Shown here: positions 16,317 to 25,219 of the stretch, piece after piece
How the letters are laid out: each line of letters opens with the position of its first letter
Numbering within the stretch: the stretch's first letter is position 1
Assembly: GCA_001564275.1 (NCBI GenBank)
Contig: LKND01000027.1
Location: 1-35,246, forward strand
Direction of reading: 5' to 3'
Source of the DNA: Natrialbaceae archaeon Tc-Br11_E2g14
GTDB taxonomy: Archaea > Halobacteriota > Halobacteria > Halobacteriales > Natrialbaceae
DNA: 35,246 nucleotides
Translations under genes and position numbers: made by a program
The notes under the pieces: model-generated
What the model was told of the DNA's origin: nothing
The model's database searches: none
Seen by the model: only the letters and a program-made list of their open reading frames with translations

Positions 16317-16529
16317 ACACCACGAGGGGCCTCAGCGCCATAGAATTGATTCGTTCCCACTGGCCACGACAGTTGTCTTTGGGTAGATTCCAGTAGACTC
16401 CCGACGAACGAACCGGGTCGGAACGAGGCGGCAACTGGCTGATATCTGGGCCCAGCCTCCCGTTCGTCTGGTCTGGGTGTCGTGATTGCGTGGCGCCCTC
16501 GACAGGACGATCAGCGGCGGGAGGACATC

Positions 16530-17609
16530 TCAGCGAACGAGTGGCTGATTGTAGGCCGTCTCGTGAGCGAGGACGGTCTCCCAGGTCGACGCACAGTCAC
16601 AGGACACCTGCTCGAAGACCGTCGGGTCCTGGCGAAGATTGAAATCCTTGATCGCCTTCTGCACGAGATCGTCACACTCCCCGCAGTTGTGGGCCCCGCG
16701 GTCGGTCCCGTGGCCGACCGGATCGGAGACGACCAGGCCGTCGCCGTCCACGGTGCGCTCGAGTACGGCCGCGACCGACCAGAGCCACGGCGGTCGGTAG
16801 CCGTCCCGAAAGAAGAGTTCGTCCACCATGGTGTAGCGCTGGACGTTACAGGGGTTCATCGAAACGGTGTGACAGCCCTCGACCGCGAGACAGCGCTCGA
16901 TGGAGGTGACCATGTCCTCGAGGGCTTCCGACTCGGTGAGGAAGGGCGGTTTCATCAGCAGGTAGGCCTTGACCCCCGCGCCGTCGACGGCAGTGGCGTC
17001 CGCACACGCTGCCTCGAAGTCCGCGAAGGCGAAGTACTTGTTCACGCAGTCGCGACGAACCCGATCGGTCGCGGTCTCGAGGCCGATGGCCACGTCCGTC
17101 TCGAGGCCGTGACTCGTGAAGTCCCGCAGCTTCTCCCGAGAGACGAAATCGGGGAGTGACTCGAGGACGATCCGCTCACGGTCGCCGAAGGTGTCGGCGA
17201 TCGCCGCCCGCGTTCGGGCCCCGACCTCCCGCTCGTCGAGGAACGAGCCAGAAGTGTAGATCTTGATCAGCGGGGCCGGCTCGTCGGCGTTATCGGCCTC
17301 GTGGGCCAGACAGGTGTCGATCTGGTCCATGAGGGCCTCGTGGGAGACCGACCCACCCTCGACGCTCTCGGCGACGTAGCCACACATGGTACAGCCGCCA
17401 GCGCGGGCCCACCGACAGCCGCCGGTGTTGAGGATGATCGTCAGACTCTCCCTGACGCCGTCCGGGGTATTGTCCTCGTCGACCCACACCCGCGTCGGCT
17501 CGTGGGGATCGTACTGCTTGTCCTTGCGCGAACGGATCTCGCGCATGACCTGGTTGTGGGCGTCCATGCCCTTGCCCGCCTCGTACACCTCGGGCGTCGG
17601 CTCGCTCAT
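16530..17609 (-). CDS. raSEA: Archaeosine biosynthesis radical SAM protein RaSEA
   Basis: The 359-residue protein belongs to the Elp3-like radical SAM family. It has a cysteine cluster in GGCRWARAGGCTMCGY (CxxxxxxxCxxC) around residue 65 for the 4Fe-4S cluster, then KIYTSGSFLDERE, ESLPDF and GLETATDRVRRDCVNK, typical of this group. RaSEA works with ArcS to convert preQ0-lysine-tRNA to archaeosine at tRNA position 15. The start is the ATG at 17609 (MSEPTPEVYEAGKGMDAHNQ); the frame continues upstream without homologous sequence. arcS is not nearby. The C-terminus has an extra HNCGECDD cysteine pair and SCDC, perhaps a second metal site. Assignment is confident from the family pattern. Confidence 0.88.
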   Translation of the reverse strand: MSEPTPEVYEAGKGMDAHNQVMREIRSRKDKQYDPHEPTRVWVDEDNTPDGVRESLTIILNTGGCRWARAGGCTMCGYVAESVEGGSVSHEALMDQIDTCLAHEADNADEPAPLIKIYTSGSFLDEREVGARTRAAIADTFGDRERIVLESLPDFVSREKLRDFTSHGLETDVAIGLETATDRVRRDCVNKYFAFADFEAACADATAVDGAGVKAYLLMKPPFLTESEALEDMVTSIERCLAVEGCHTVSMNPCNVQRYTMVDELFFRDGYRPPWLWSVAAVLERTVDGDGLVVSDPVGHGTDRGAHNCGECDDLVQKAIKDFNLRQDPTVFEQVSCDCASTWETVLAHETAYNQPLVR

Positions 17610-17751
17610 TGTCGGAGTGAACGGCCCGAGGGCTAAAGCGGCTTCGTCTCGGTGGTCGTCCGCTCGGGCCTCGTGGCACCGACCCTCCTCGAGCGTCTGG
17701 TGGAGACGACAACCACGAGGAGTTTTGCCGACAGAGCGCGTTGGAGAGCAT

Positions 17752-18219
17752 ATGCATGCATCGATCGACGCAGTTCGCATCGCGGGCACCCCCCAGGGCC
17801 CCGTCCCCGTGGTGGTCCTCGACGTCGAGGGCGAGGCCGACGTGGTGCCGATCTTCATCGGCTTCGAGGAGGCCACGAGCATCGCTCGCGGGCTCGAGGC
17901 CGAAGACATCGGTCGGCCGCTGACCCACGACCTGCTGCTCGACGTGATGGAGGAACTCGGGGGACGCATCGAGCGCGTCGTAGTCAGCGAGATCAGCGAA
18001 CGCGAGGACGGCAACGGGGGAACCTACATCGCCGATCTGCACCTCCAGACGCCGCGTGACGAGACGATTGTCGACGCCCGGCCGAGCGATTCGCTGGCGC
18101 TCGCCGCACGAACGAACGCCCCCATCGAGGTGACCGAAGCCGTCTTCGAGGCCGGCCGAGACGACAGGGACAAGTTCGACTCCCTCCAAGACGTGCGTGA
18201 CGTTTCCGGTGAGCCATAG
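17752..18219 (+). CDS. Bifunctional nuclease domain (DUF151) protein
   Basis: The 155-residue protein begins MHASIDAVRIAGTPQGPVPVVVL and has the BFN/DUF151 hallmarks: LPIFIG-like VVPIFIGFEEATSIARGL, a central PLTHDLLLDVMEELG and TIVDARPSDSLALAARTNAPI. Plant and bacterial members show DNase/RNase activity in vitro, but the physiological role is unclear. ATG at 17752 gives the family N-terminus. It ends immediately before the hisE ATG, so the two genes are co-transcribed. It is divergent from raSEA. Confidence 0.93.
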   Translation: MHASIDAVRIAGTPQGPVPVVVLDVEGEADVVPIFIGFEEATSIARGLEAEDIGRPLTHDLLLDVMEELGGRIERVVVSEISEREDGNGGTYIADLHLQTPRDETIVDARPSDSLALAARTNAPIEVTEAVFEAGRDDRDKFDSLQDVRDVSGEP

Positions 18220-18552
18220 ATGGACGACCCCAGTACCACGCCAGCGCGAGAGGACGACGCGAGTGCGATGACCGACACCCTCGAGGAGCTGTTCGCGGTG
18301 ATCGAGGACCGAAAGGCAACCCGCCCAAAGGGGTCCTACACCGCTTCGCTGTTCGACCACGAGAAGGGCGAGAACGCCGTCCTCGAGAAGTTGGGGGAGG
18401 AGACGACAGAACTCGTGTTGGCGGCCAAAGACGACGATAGCGAGGAGATCGCCCACGAGGCCGCCGACATCGTCTACCATCTGCTCGTCTTGTTCTCGAT
18501 GAAGGAGCTTGATCTCGAGGAACTGCAGGCCGAACTCGAGGCGCGTCGCTGA
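18220..18552 (+). CDS. hisE: Phosphoribosyl-ATP pyrophosphatase HisE
   Basis: The 110-residue all-alpha MazG-like protein removes pyrophosphate from phosphoribosyl-ATP, the second step of histidine synthesis. The family motifs GSYTASLF, KLGEETTELVLAAK and EEIAHEAADIVYHLLVL are present, with the EExxE/ExxD metal-binding residues in these helices. The ATG at 18220 follows the previous stop directly; an internal ATG at 18268 (MTDTLEELFAVIEDRK) fits the usual N-terminus better, so the first 16 residues may be untranslated or an extension. Co-transcribed with the BFN gene. Other his genes are not present here. Confidence 0.93.
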   Translation: MDDPSTTPAREDDASAMTDTLEELFAVIEDRKATRPKGSYTASLFDHEKGENAVLEKLGEETTELVLAAKDDDSEEIAHEAADIVYHLLVLFSMKELDLEELQAELEARR

Positions 18553-18761
18553 GAGCGGCCCGGACGACGGGGTGGTCGTCCCCGCCGATCGGCGAACGCG
18601 GACGGCGGCAATCCTCACCGCTGACGGCGGAGTGACTGTTCTCGAGGCCCCCACAGTCTGGCACTGAGACGGTCTCTGTACCGCTTTGTGTGGTCCAGAA
18701 ACGAATCGAAACGCACCGATAAGAGACAACGGGATCCCCTCGAGCGAGTCGGCGAGTGGCC

Positions 18762-19940
18762 CTAGAACAGGTCCTGGGTGATCTCGAGTGTTTCCTCCCG
18801 GTCCGCCCAGTCGACGAACAGCGCGACGGACGTCGCCGAGGTGATCAGATCGTGGACGTTGATGCGCGCCTCGGCGAGCGGGTCGACGATGCCCTTGATG
18901 ACGCCGGGCTGATTCGGCAGTTCGCCGCCGGTCACCCGGACCACGGCGAGTGGGTCCTCGACGGTGACACTCGAGAGTTCCTCCCTGGCGATGACTTCGC
19001 GATGGAGGATGTTCTCGGCGCGTTCGGCCTCGTCGGCGTCGACGTAGAAGGTCACGGAGTCGAGGCCACTCGCGACGGCGTCGATGTTGATCGTGCTTTC
19101 CCCGAGGGCCGCCGAGAGCGACTGGAACACCCCCGGCTGATTCCGTATCGCCCGACCCGCGACGGTGAGACAGGCCAGTGGTTCCTCGCGCATGTTGACG
19201 AGGCTCTGGAACTCGCCCTCGATGCTCGTCCCGCCCGAGAGCAGGTCCCCGTGCTGGTAGTGGACGACCCGGACGGTGAGTTGGCCGTGCTTGTACGACA
19301 GCGCCGACGGCGCAACGACTTCCGCCCCGCGGAACGAGAGGTTCCGCAATTCGTCGACGGAAATCTCGCCGACGTTGCGGGCACCCTCGACGACCCGCGG
19401 GTCGCCGGTCATGACGCCCTCGACGTCGGTGACGATGACGACCTCGTCGGCGCTCATGTAGTTGCCGAGCATGACGGCCGTGGTGTCGGAGCCACCGCGA
19501 CCGAGGGTCGTCACCGACCCATCGGGCGCTTCAGCGAGAAAACCGGTGATGACCGGGACCCGCCCGTCCATCGTGGCCGCGAGTTCGTGTGCACGCCGTT
19601 TGGTCTCCTTGACGTCGACCTCGCCGAACTCGTCGGTGACGACCGGCCAGCCCTCGCTCCCCGGCTCGAAGAAGGCAGCGTCGACCCCACGGGCGGTCAG
19701 GGCCGCTTTGAGCATTCGCACCGAGGTTCGTTCGCCCATGCTGACGATCTGTGCCTTGTCTTCGTCGTCTGCCTCGAAGGTGATCTCCTCGAGCAGGTCG
19801 TCCGTGGTCGATCCCATCGCGCTGGCGACGACGGCGATCTCGTGGCCGTCGGCGACCGCGGCTGCGATCGAGTCAGCGGCGCGGTTGATGCGGTCGCCGC
19901 TCCCAAGGCTGGTTCCTCCGAACTTGGCTACGACTCGCAT
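18762..19940 (-). CDS. lysC: Aspartate kinase
   Basis: The 392-residue monofunctional enzyme phosphorylates aspartate for the threonine, methionine and lysine branch. The N-terminal kinase domain begins MRVVAKFGGTSLGSGDRI with the conserved KFGGTS, followed by GRGGSDTTAVML around residue 150 and TDVEGVMTGDPRVV. Two ACT domains follow (VAGRAIRNQPGVFQSLSAAL near 280 and VTGGELPNQPGVIKGIVDPL near 350), which bind feedback amino acids. The gene is convergent with hisE. Identification is secure; which amino acid inhibits it cannot be told. Confidence 0.96.
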   Translation of the reverse strand: MRVVAKFGGTSLGSGDRINRAADSIAAAVADGHEIAVVASAMGSTTDDLLEEITFEADDEDKAQIVSMGERTSVRMLKAALTARGVDAAFFEPGSEGWPVVTDEFGEVDVKETKRRAHELAATMDGRVPVITGFLAEAPDGSVTTLGRGGSDTTAVMLGNYMSADEVVIVTDVEGVMTGDPRVVEGARNVGEISVDELRNLSFRGAEVVAPSALSYKHGQLTVRVVHYQHGDLLSGGTSIEGEFQSLVNMREEPLACLTVAGRAIRNQPGVFQSLSAALGESTINIDAVASGLDSVTFYVDADEAERAENILHREVIAREELSSVTVEDPLAVVRVTGGELPNQPGVIKGIVDPLAEARINVHDLITSATSVALFVDWADREETLEITQDLF

Positions 19941-20033
19941 CCGATCACCCGGCGAGTCGCGGCGCTGGTGGCTGCGTTCATATGCGTTGGCGTAACCAGA
20001 GCGGGCAAATAACTGTGTCCCTCCGCCGGAGAG

Positions 20034-21182
20034 TTACCGGTCGCCGTCCACTGGTCCGGACTGTTCCCCGTCTTGGGCCGCTCCTGGGGGCATCTCGGCG
20101 TCTGCGTCTCCGGCTGCCTTTGGGTCCGTTCCTTCGGGTTGGGTGGCGTTGCCCTCGAGTTCCGCCTGGGGATCGAAGGTAACCATCCCGAGGCCGCTCG
20201 TGTACTCGTAGGTATGCCACTCGGAGATGGCCAGGACGCCACGGAGTTTGCGGACCCGCACCCGTCGGAACAGGGTATCCTCGAGGATCGAGTTGTCGAG
20301 TCGGAGGTCCACGACGCCGTCGACGACGTAATCGAGGTCGCGGGGGAAGTCGTCGGCTGCCCCCTCGACGGTGGCCCCCGCGATCACCGGCACGAACCGA
20401 CCCTTGCAGACCTCCGCCCGAACGTTCTTGACGAAGTCGTATGCCTGTACGGGCTGGACGAGCGAACCGTATTCGGCGATCGAATCGATCACCACCACCC
20501 CGGTCTCGACCATCTCGAGGGCCTCGAGGCAGTTGTCGACGGCGTTCAGTACCGCCTGGCTGTCACTCGGGTCCCTGACGGCGGTGGTCTGTGGCTCGGT
20601 CGCCTCGAGCAGGTGGGCGTTCCAGTCGGTCATCCGATCGTAGAGGCGTTCCCGATCGTCCATCCGATAGGTGAAACAGTCGACGAGATGTAACTGATCG
20701 GCTTCGAGGTAGGGAAGCACGTTCCAGTCCATCGCGAGGAAGTTGGCGACGACGGAGGTCGGGGGTTCGGTGAAGGCGACGACCACCGCGGGCTCGCCGC
20801 GCTCGAGTGTTCGCCAGACCAGTTCGGCCTGGATCGCCTCCTCGCGGGTGCCGGAGTTGCCGACCAGCATGAGAAACGTGTTCCGGGGGAGTCCCTGGGG
20901 GAGCGAGGCGTCGAGGCCGGCGACGCCCGGCCGAAGCTTGCGGTGGCTGTCGTCGTCGATGAAGACGCTCTCGGTGTCCTCGTAGGCGCGTCGACAGGTC
21001 GTCGAACAGAACGCCTGGGCCCCATCGGAATCGCTACTGCGCTCGTCATCGTCGTCATCACTCTCGCCGTTGCCCCCACCAGTGGCCGAGACATCCGCGA
21101 CCGGTTTCGCCACCGGTTCGAGTGGACACCGTTGCCGGCAGAACGCACAGCGTGGTCGCGCGGTCTCTGCATCCTCAGTCAT
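20034..21182 (-). CDS. KaiC/RadA-like (HTR-like) protein with degenerate P-loop and N-terminal zinc motif
   Basis: The 382-residue protein starts with ATG at 21182. It has a Cys cluster (Cys12, 15, 19, 59, 63: CAFCRQRC ... FCSTTC) that can form a zinc knuckle, split by an acidic linker. A RecA/KaiC-like core follows (about 85-340): GLDASLPQGLPRNTFLMLVG, Walker B-like TGVVVIDSI (227-235) and a C-terminal VRVRKLRGV strand typical of KaiC-like proteins. The P-loop reads GNSGTREEA (108-116) in place of GxxGxGKS/T, so the catalytic Lys is missing. It is probably a non-hydrolysing regulator, as in haloarchaeal 'HTR-like' proteins. The acidic C-terminal tail is disordered. It is divergent from the GNAT-like gene. 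Confidence 0.85.
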   Translation of the reverse strand: MTEDAETARPRCAFCRQRCPLEPVAKPVADVSATGGGNGESDDDDDERSSDSDGAQAFCSTTCRRAYEDTESVFIDDDSHRKLRPGVAGLDASLPQGLPRNTFLMLVGNSGTREEAIQAELVWRTLERGEPAVVVAFTEPPTSVVANFLAMDWNVLPYLEADQLHLVDCFTYRMDDRERLYDRMTDWNAHLLEATEPQTTAVRDPSDSQAVLNAVDNCLEALEMVETGVVVIDSIAEYGSLVQPVQAYDFVKNVRAEVCKGRFVPVIAGATVEGAADDFPRDLDYVVDGVVDLRLDNSILEDTLFRRVRVRKLRGVLAISEWHTYEYTSGLGMVTFDPQAELEGNATQPEGTDPKAAGDADAEMPPGAAQDGEQSGPVDGDR

Positions 21183-21241
21183 GGCTGATACTGACGGGCC
21201 ACCCACATGAAAGTGCGTACCGAACTCCTCCCGTCGGCTGG

Positions 21242-21249
21242 ATTTATAG
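21242..21249 (+). promoter_or_regulatory. TATA box for the GNAT-like gene
   Basis: ATTTATAG lies 26-33 bases before the ATG at 21275, so the transcript is probably leaderless. Confidence 0.55.
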
Positions 21250-21274
21250 TCGTGGGAGTCAATACCTTGCAGTG

Positions 21275-21802
21275 ATGAACGTACGGGACGCCCTCGAGGC
21301 CGATGCCGACGCGCTCGCGTCGATCGCCGACTCGCCGACGGACGTGATGCGAAACCTGGTTCACGACCGGACGGTTCGCGTCGCCGAGGACGGCACCCAC
21401 GACCCGAACGCCGACGTGGGGGACACGAGTTCGAGTGTGGCCGCGTCCCACGCCGATGGCGATGACGATGACGACGCTGCGGCTGGCGATGGACGCCCTG
21501 ACAACGCCGAAAGCACCCAGTACGGCGGCTCGGATCCCGAAGATCTCCTCGGGTTCGTGAGTTTCGACGTCCAGGGAGATACCGTCCACGTCACCCAGAT
21601 CGGCGGCACCGAGGACGCCTGCGAGCGCCTGCTGGCCGAACCCGTTCGCTTTGCCTCCGGTGAAGGGCTCGCCGTCGAGATCCTCGTCCCCCGCGACGAC
21701 GAACCCGTCGAAGAGGCCGCGGCATCGTTGGGGTTCGACAACCAGGGGCTCGGGCCCAGGTTCGACGGTGACCGGACGATTCGGTTCCGCCTCGAGCCCT
21801 GA
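21275..21802 (+). CDS. GNAT-like acetyltransferase domain protein with acidic insertion
   Basis: The 175-residue protein begins MNVRDALEADADALASIAD, the typical first strand and helix of a GNAT domain. The later LLGFVSFDVQGDTVHVTQIGG matches the central strands, and EILVPRDDEPVEEAAASLGF the C-terminal alpha/beta part, ending RFRLEP. Residues about 43-85 are an Asp/Ser/Ala-rich insertion with a DGDDDDDAA run, likely an unstructured loop. I see no clear Q/RxxGxG/A acetyl-CoA loop, so activity is uncertain. ATG at 21275 is supported by the TATA spacing. The substrate is unknown. Confidence 0.8.
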   Translation: MNVRDALEADADALASIADSPTDVMRNLVHDRTVRVAEDGTHDPNADVGDTSSSVAASHADGDDDDDAAAGDGRPDNAESTQYGGSDPEDLLGFVSFDVQGDTVHVTQIGGTEDACERLLAEPVRFASGEGLAVEILVPRDDEPVEEAAASLGFDNQGLGPRFDGDRTIRFRLEP

Positions 21803-21934
21803 AAGGGCCTGCAGTGCCACCGAACCGCCGAGTGCCGACCCCCTGGCGGTGATCGGCGGGACACCGTGACAGCGGTTGGGAACTCCGTCGCCGCCTCCTC
21901 AATCCTTTTGGTGACCCGTGGAGAGAACCCCCAT

Positions 21935-23185
21935 ATGGCAGCCGTGACTCCACCCGGGCCCACACGCACCACCCTTCCCGACCGCGAGTTCGACGACCGT
22001 CTCGAGGCCGTTCGGGACCGGATCGCCGAGCACGACGTCGCCGTCGACGCCGGCGTCTGGTTCGGCGCGACGAGCATCGAGTACCTGACCGGATTCGATC
22101 ACATCCAGACCGAGCGACCGGTCGTCCTCGCCGTCACCGAAGATCGAATCGAGGTGACGGTCCCGCGACTCGAGGTCGAACGCGTCGAGCCGAACCCACG
22201 CATCGACGCTGTCCACCACTATCGCGACTACCCCGGCGGAGGGCCCATCGAGGTCGCGGTGGGGATGCTCGAGGGACTCGACGTCTCGGTGATCGCCGCC
22301 GACGCCGACGGTGCACCGGGGACCATGGGCTATCAGGGGCCGTCACTCGCCGAAGCTGCACCGTTCGACCTGACCGTCGAAACCCAGGACTGGGTCAGCC
22401 GCCTGCGCTGGGAGAAAAGCGAGGCCGAACTCGCGCTCATCCGGGAGTCCGCGCGCTGGGCCAACCTGGGCCACCGCTATCTCACCGACTACACTGCCGT
22501 CGGGGAACACCCGGCAACGGTGAGCCAACGGGCCTCGATGGACGCCTCGCGGGCGATGCTCGACACCCTCGGCGATCGATACGTCGCCCGGACCCGCGGC
22601 TCCGGGCCCGTCCACGCTGGCTACATCACCGGCCCCCAGACTCGCCTACCACACGGCCACACCGCCAACCGACGCCTCGAGGCGGGCGACGTCCTCGTCA
22701 CCGGGGCGTCGGCGAACGTCGACGGCTACTACTCCGAACTCGAGCGGACGATGTTCATCGGTGAGCCGAGCGACGAGCAAGAACACTACTTCGACCTGAT
22801 GCTCGAGGCCCAGACCATCGCCATCGAGGCGCTCGGGCCGGGCGTGCCGATCGCCCACGTCGACGACGCCGTCGAATCCTACTTCGAGGAACAGGGCGTG
22901 AGCGACCTCGCCCAGCACCACGTCGGTCACAACATCGGCATGGGCGGACACGAACCGCCGTACATCGACGAGGGATGGGGCGACCACTGTGAGGACGACG
23001 CGACGAACTACGACCCCGAGGACCGGACGATGGCCCCCGGCCACGTCTGGACCATCGAGCCCGGCATCTACACCGACGAGTACGGCTACCGACACTCCGA
23101 CACCATCGCCGTCACCGAGGATGGGATCGAGTGGCTCACGTACTTCCCGCGGGACCTCGAGTCGAATACGATCGGCCTCGAGTGA
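21935..23185 (+). CDS. M24 family (Xaa-Pro dipeptidase/creatinase-like) protein with altered metal site
   Basis: The 416-residue protein has a creatinase N-terminal domain (about 15-150, AGVWFGATSIEYLTGF) and an M24 pita-bread domain (about 165-410). The conserved His lies in HHVGHNIGMGGHEPPY, and a Glu in TIEPGIYTDEYG. Three other metal ligands differ from classical Xaa-Pro peptidases: the first Asp is Thr256 (GDVLVTGAS), the second is Glu268 (SELERT), and the final Glu is replaced in YRHSDTIAVTEDG. Thus it may be a creatinase-type or other amidohydrolase rather than a metallopeptidase. ATG at 21935 (MAAVTPPGPTRTTLPDREF) is used; an upstream frame lacks family match. Monocistronic, with a probable promoter just upstream. 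Confidence 0.87.
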   Translation: MAAVTPPGPTRTTLPDREFDDRLEAVRDRIAEHDVAVDAGVWFGATSIEYLTGFDHIQTERPVVLAVTEDRIEVTVPRLEVERVEPNPRIDAVHHYRDYPGGGPIEVAVGMLEGLDVSVIAADADGAPGTMGYQGPSLAEAAPFDLTVETQDWVSRLRWEKSEAELALIRESARWANLGHRYLTDYTAVGEHPATVSQRASMDASRAMLDTLGDRYVARTRGSGPVHAGYITGPQTRLPHGHTANRRLEAGDVLVTGASANVDGYYSELERTMFIGEPSDEQEHYFDLMLEAQTIAIEALGPGVPIAHVDDAVESYFEEQGVSDLAQHHVGHNIGMGGHEPPYIDEGWGDHCEDDATNYDPEDRTMAPGHVWTIEPGIYTDEYGYRHSDTIAVTEDGIEWLTYFPRDLESNTIGLE

Positions 23186-23283
23186 GTCGCGCCAGCGAGG
23201 CCACGATCGTGTTCCCGCCCGTGTCACCGGTGCGTGCCCGTACCGGGTCGGCAATCACCGGGAAGCGACCACAGTGAACCGTA

Positions 23284-24939
23284 TCACCCGTCTTCGGGCG
23301 GCCTCGGCACCGGTTCGTCGGCGCCGCCATCACACACGTGCCGGTAGACGTGGGTATAGCTGCGATCGCGGCCCTCGTGGTCGACGATCGTCTCCTCAGT
23401 CACCGCCTCGGTGACCTCGTACATGTCGATGACGCCGAGGGTTTCGCCGTGGTCGGCCTCCCACCGTTCGCAATGGTACTCTGCCAGTAACTTCGCGGCG
23501 TCGTTGCTGTAACCCCCGCGGCGGATGCTGTTCATGTAGAAGCGCTGGCGGTAGGTGTCGTGCTGTTTCTGGAGTTCGTCGTGGGGCCGATCGTACGTCA
23601 TCGGCCGGTCGCTAAAGACGTCCACCTCCTCGCCGGATTCGGTCACCGCCGGGAAGACGTAGTACCGATCCGTGGTTCGCGGTTCGGGGGCGAACACCCC
23701 CCAGCCGAGTGGCTGATCGATGCCCAGGCCTGAGGCCACCGTGTTGACCTCGCGGACGCCGTGAGTCTCGACCAGTGTCGCCCGAAGTTCGTCCTCGACG
23801 TGGTGCTCCAGGGTCTGGTCGTGGTGATCGTCGTGTTCGTAGGCCGCCATCCCGGCCTGCGCACCGATCGTCAGGATCAAAAAGAGCATCGTGGTGACGA
23901 CGGCCGCCATCGTCACGGCGTACGTCCGCTGTCGAATCTCAGGTGTGAGGATGCCATCCAGTCGGCGGTCCGGAACGGCGCTCGCGGCGACGATGAGTCG
24001 GCGTCTGGCACGCTCGAGGTGGTCATCGAGGGTATCAACCCGCCTGAGGTCGAGCCAACAGCGGTCCCAGACGGGTGTCTGGACGAACAGGATGAGGCCG
24101 GCCAACGCGACGTAGGCGAACGCCCCGATACGGACGGTGAGCGCGAAGGAGAGGTGACCGCCGATGTAGAGCGTGAGAAGGGCCATCCGAACCCAGCCGC
24201 GGGTGAGCAAGAGGAGAAAGCCAAACACCATCATGTAGTACCAGAGCAGCCCACCGATGGCGAGCAGTTCCGGGAAATGCCGAACGGTATCCCCGAGGAG
24301 GTAGGTCATCTCATCGAGGCCGAGGACGAGCGGGGCGGCCTCGCCCTGTCGCCAGGTCGTGGAGACGGACTTGATCAGTCCGTTGGTGACGTACATGTAG
24401 ACCAGCTGTGCGAGGACGAAGAACGTCGCCGCGCTGGCGATCTGGGTGCGAGGTACGCGCTCGCGGTGAACGGCGTCGATCGACCAGCGCTCCCCGAGGG
24501 GAAGGAAGATGGCCCAGAATGCGAGCAGCCGAAAGAGGATGTCGGCGTAGCTCAACACCAGCGGGTTGTGGTGGTCGAGTGAGATAATGAACAGAAAGGA
24601 GACGACCATCGCCAGGCGGGTCCGGTAGCCGACGAACAGCGCCACGGCGGCCAGCGCGTGCAGGACGAACAACGCGGCGATGAGTTCCGTGGACGTCGTG
24701 AGGTGGAAGATGGAGACCGCGTGGTCGGCCGACAGCTGTCGGGCGAGGTACTGTGGGACGACGCCGTTTTCGGTGTAGTAGAAGTGGAAGTTTCGCGACC
24801 TGAGGATCAGATCGGCGAAGATCAGGCTGGCGATGGCCATCCGGAACAACGCCAGGGCTCTCGAGTCGATTGCGATGCACCCCCGGAGGTATCGCCGGAG
24901 CCAACCGACGACGGCAGAGGGGCTGGGCGTGGAGGGCAT
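23284..24939 (-). CDS. HTTM domain membrane protein (vitamin K-dependent carboxylase-like)
   Basis: This 551-residue protein has about eight hydrophobic helices in the first 300 residues and a further one near 345-365. The segments ALALFRMAIASLIFADLI, LLGDTVRHFPELLAIGG and the polar HDDHHDQTLEHHVEDE loop fit the HTTM (horizontally transferred transmembrane) family. HTTM proteins share a fold with gamma-glutamyl carboxylase. The C-terminal 190 residues form a soluble domain with WGVFAPEPRTTDRYYV and CERWEADHGE. The function of haloarchaeal members is unknown; electron transfer or quinone-dependent modification is sometimes proposed. ATG at 24939. It lies downstream of a repeat element and a phosphatidyltransferase gene on the same strand. 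Confidence 0.85.
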   Translation of the reverse strand: MPSTPSPSAVVGWLRRYLRGCIAIDSRALALFRMAIASLIFADLILRSRNFHFYYTENGVVPQYLARQLSADHAVSIFHLTTSTELIAALFVLHALAAVALFVGYRTRLAMVVSFLFIISLDHHNPLVLSYADILFRLLAFWAIFLPLGERWSIDAVHRERVPRTQIASAATFFVLAQLVYMYVTNGLIKSVSTTWRQGEAAPLVLGLDEMTYLLGDTVRHFPELLAIGGLLWYYMMVFGFLLLLTRGWVRMALLTLYIGGHLSFALTVRIGAFAYVALAGLILFVQTPVWDRCWLDLRRVDTLDDHLERARRRLIVAASAVPDRRLDGILTPEIRQRTYAVTMAAVVTTMLFLILTIGAQAGMAAYEHDDHHDQTLEHHVEDELRATLVETHGVREVNTVASGLGIDQPLGWGVFAPEPRTTDRYYVFPAVTESGEEVDVFSDRPMTYDRPHDELQKQHDTYRQRFYMNSIRRGGYSNDAAKLLAEYHCERWEADHGETLGVIDMYEVTEAVTEETIVDHEGRDRSYTHVYRHVCDGGADEPVPRPPEDG

Positions 24940-25219
24940 CTGTCAGGTATCCCCCACCGCGAGGTGAAATAGGTTACTATGAAAATTCGTTGCGACCGTT
25001 GATCGGGTGTGTTGTCGTCCAATGACTGCAGGCGGTTCCCTCGATCGATCGCTGATCGGCACGCAGTACCAACAGCTCTCACATTTAACTATAGGATTTG
25101 AAGTTATACGCTCCACGATTCAAAGTTAACTCCTTGATGCACATGTTTCGTGGTTCTCTCGGGAGCGTGTTGCTCGAGGCCACTCGAGCCAGCCGGGAGA
25201 TCGGGGTGCACACCGCTCA
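24940..25219. other. Intergenic region upstream of the HTTM gene
   Basis: This non-coding stretch is AT-richer than its surroundings. A TATA-like CCTATTTC lies on the minus strand at about 24966-24973, 27 bases before the HTTM start. Around 25083-25133 the bases TTTAACT...TTTGAA and TTCAAAGTTAAC form a broken inverted repeat. No gene is seen. Confidence 0.5.

Noticed and set aside
18756-20012. 418-codon plus-strand frame over the aspartate kinase gene
   Set aside because: Antisense shadow; the minus-strand protein has KFGGTS and two ACT domains.
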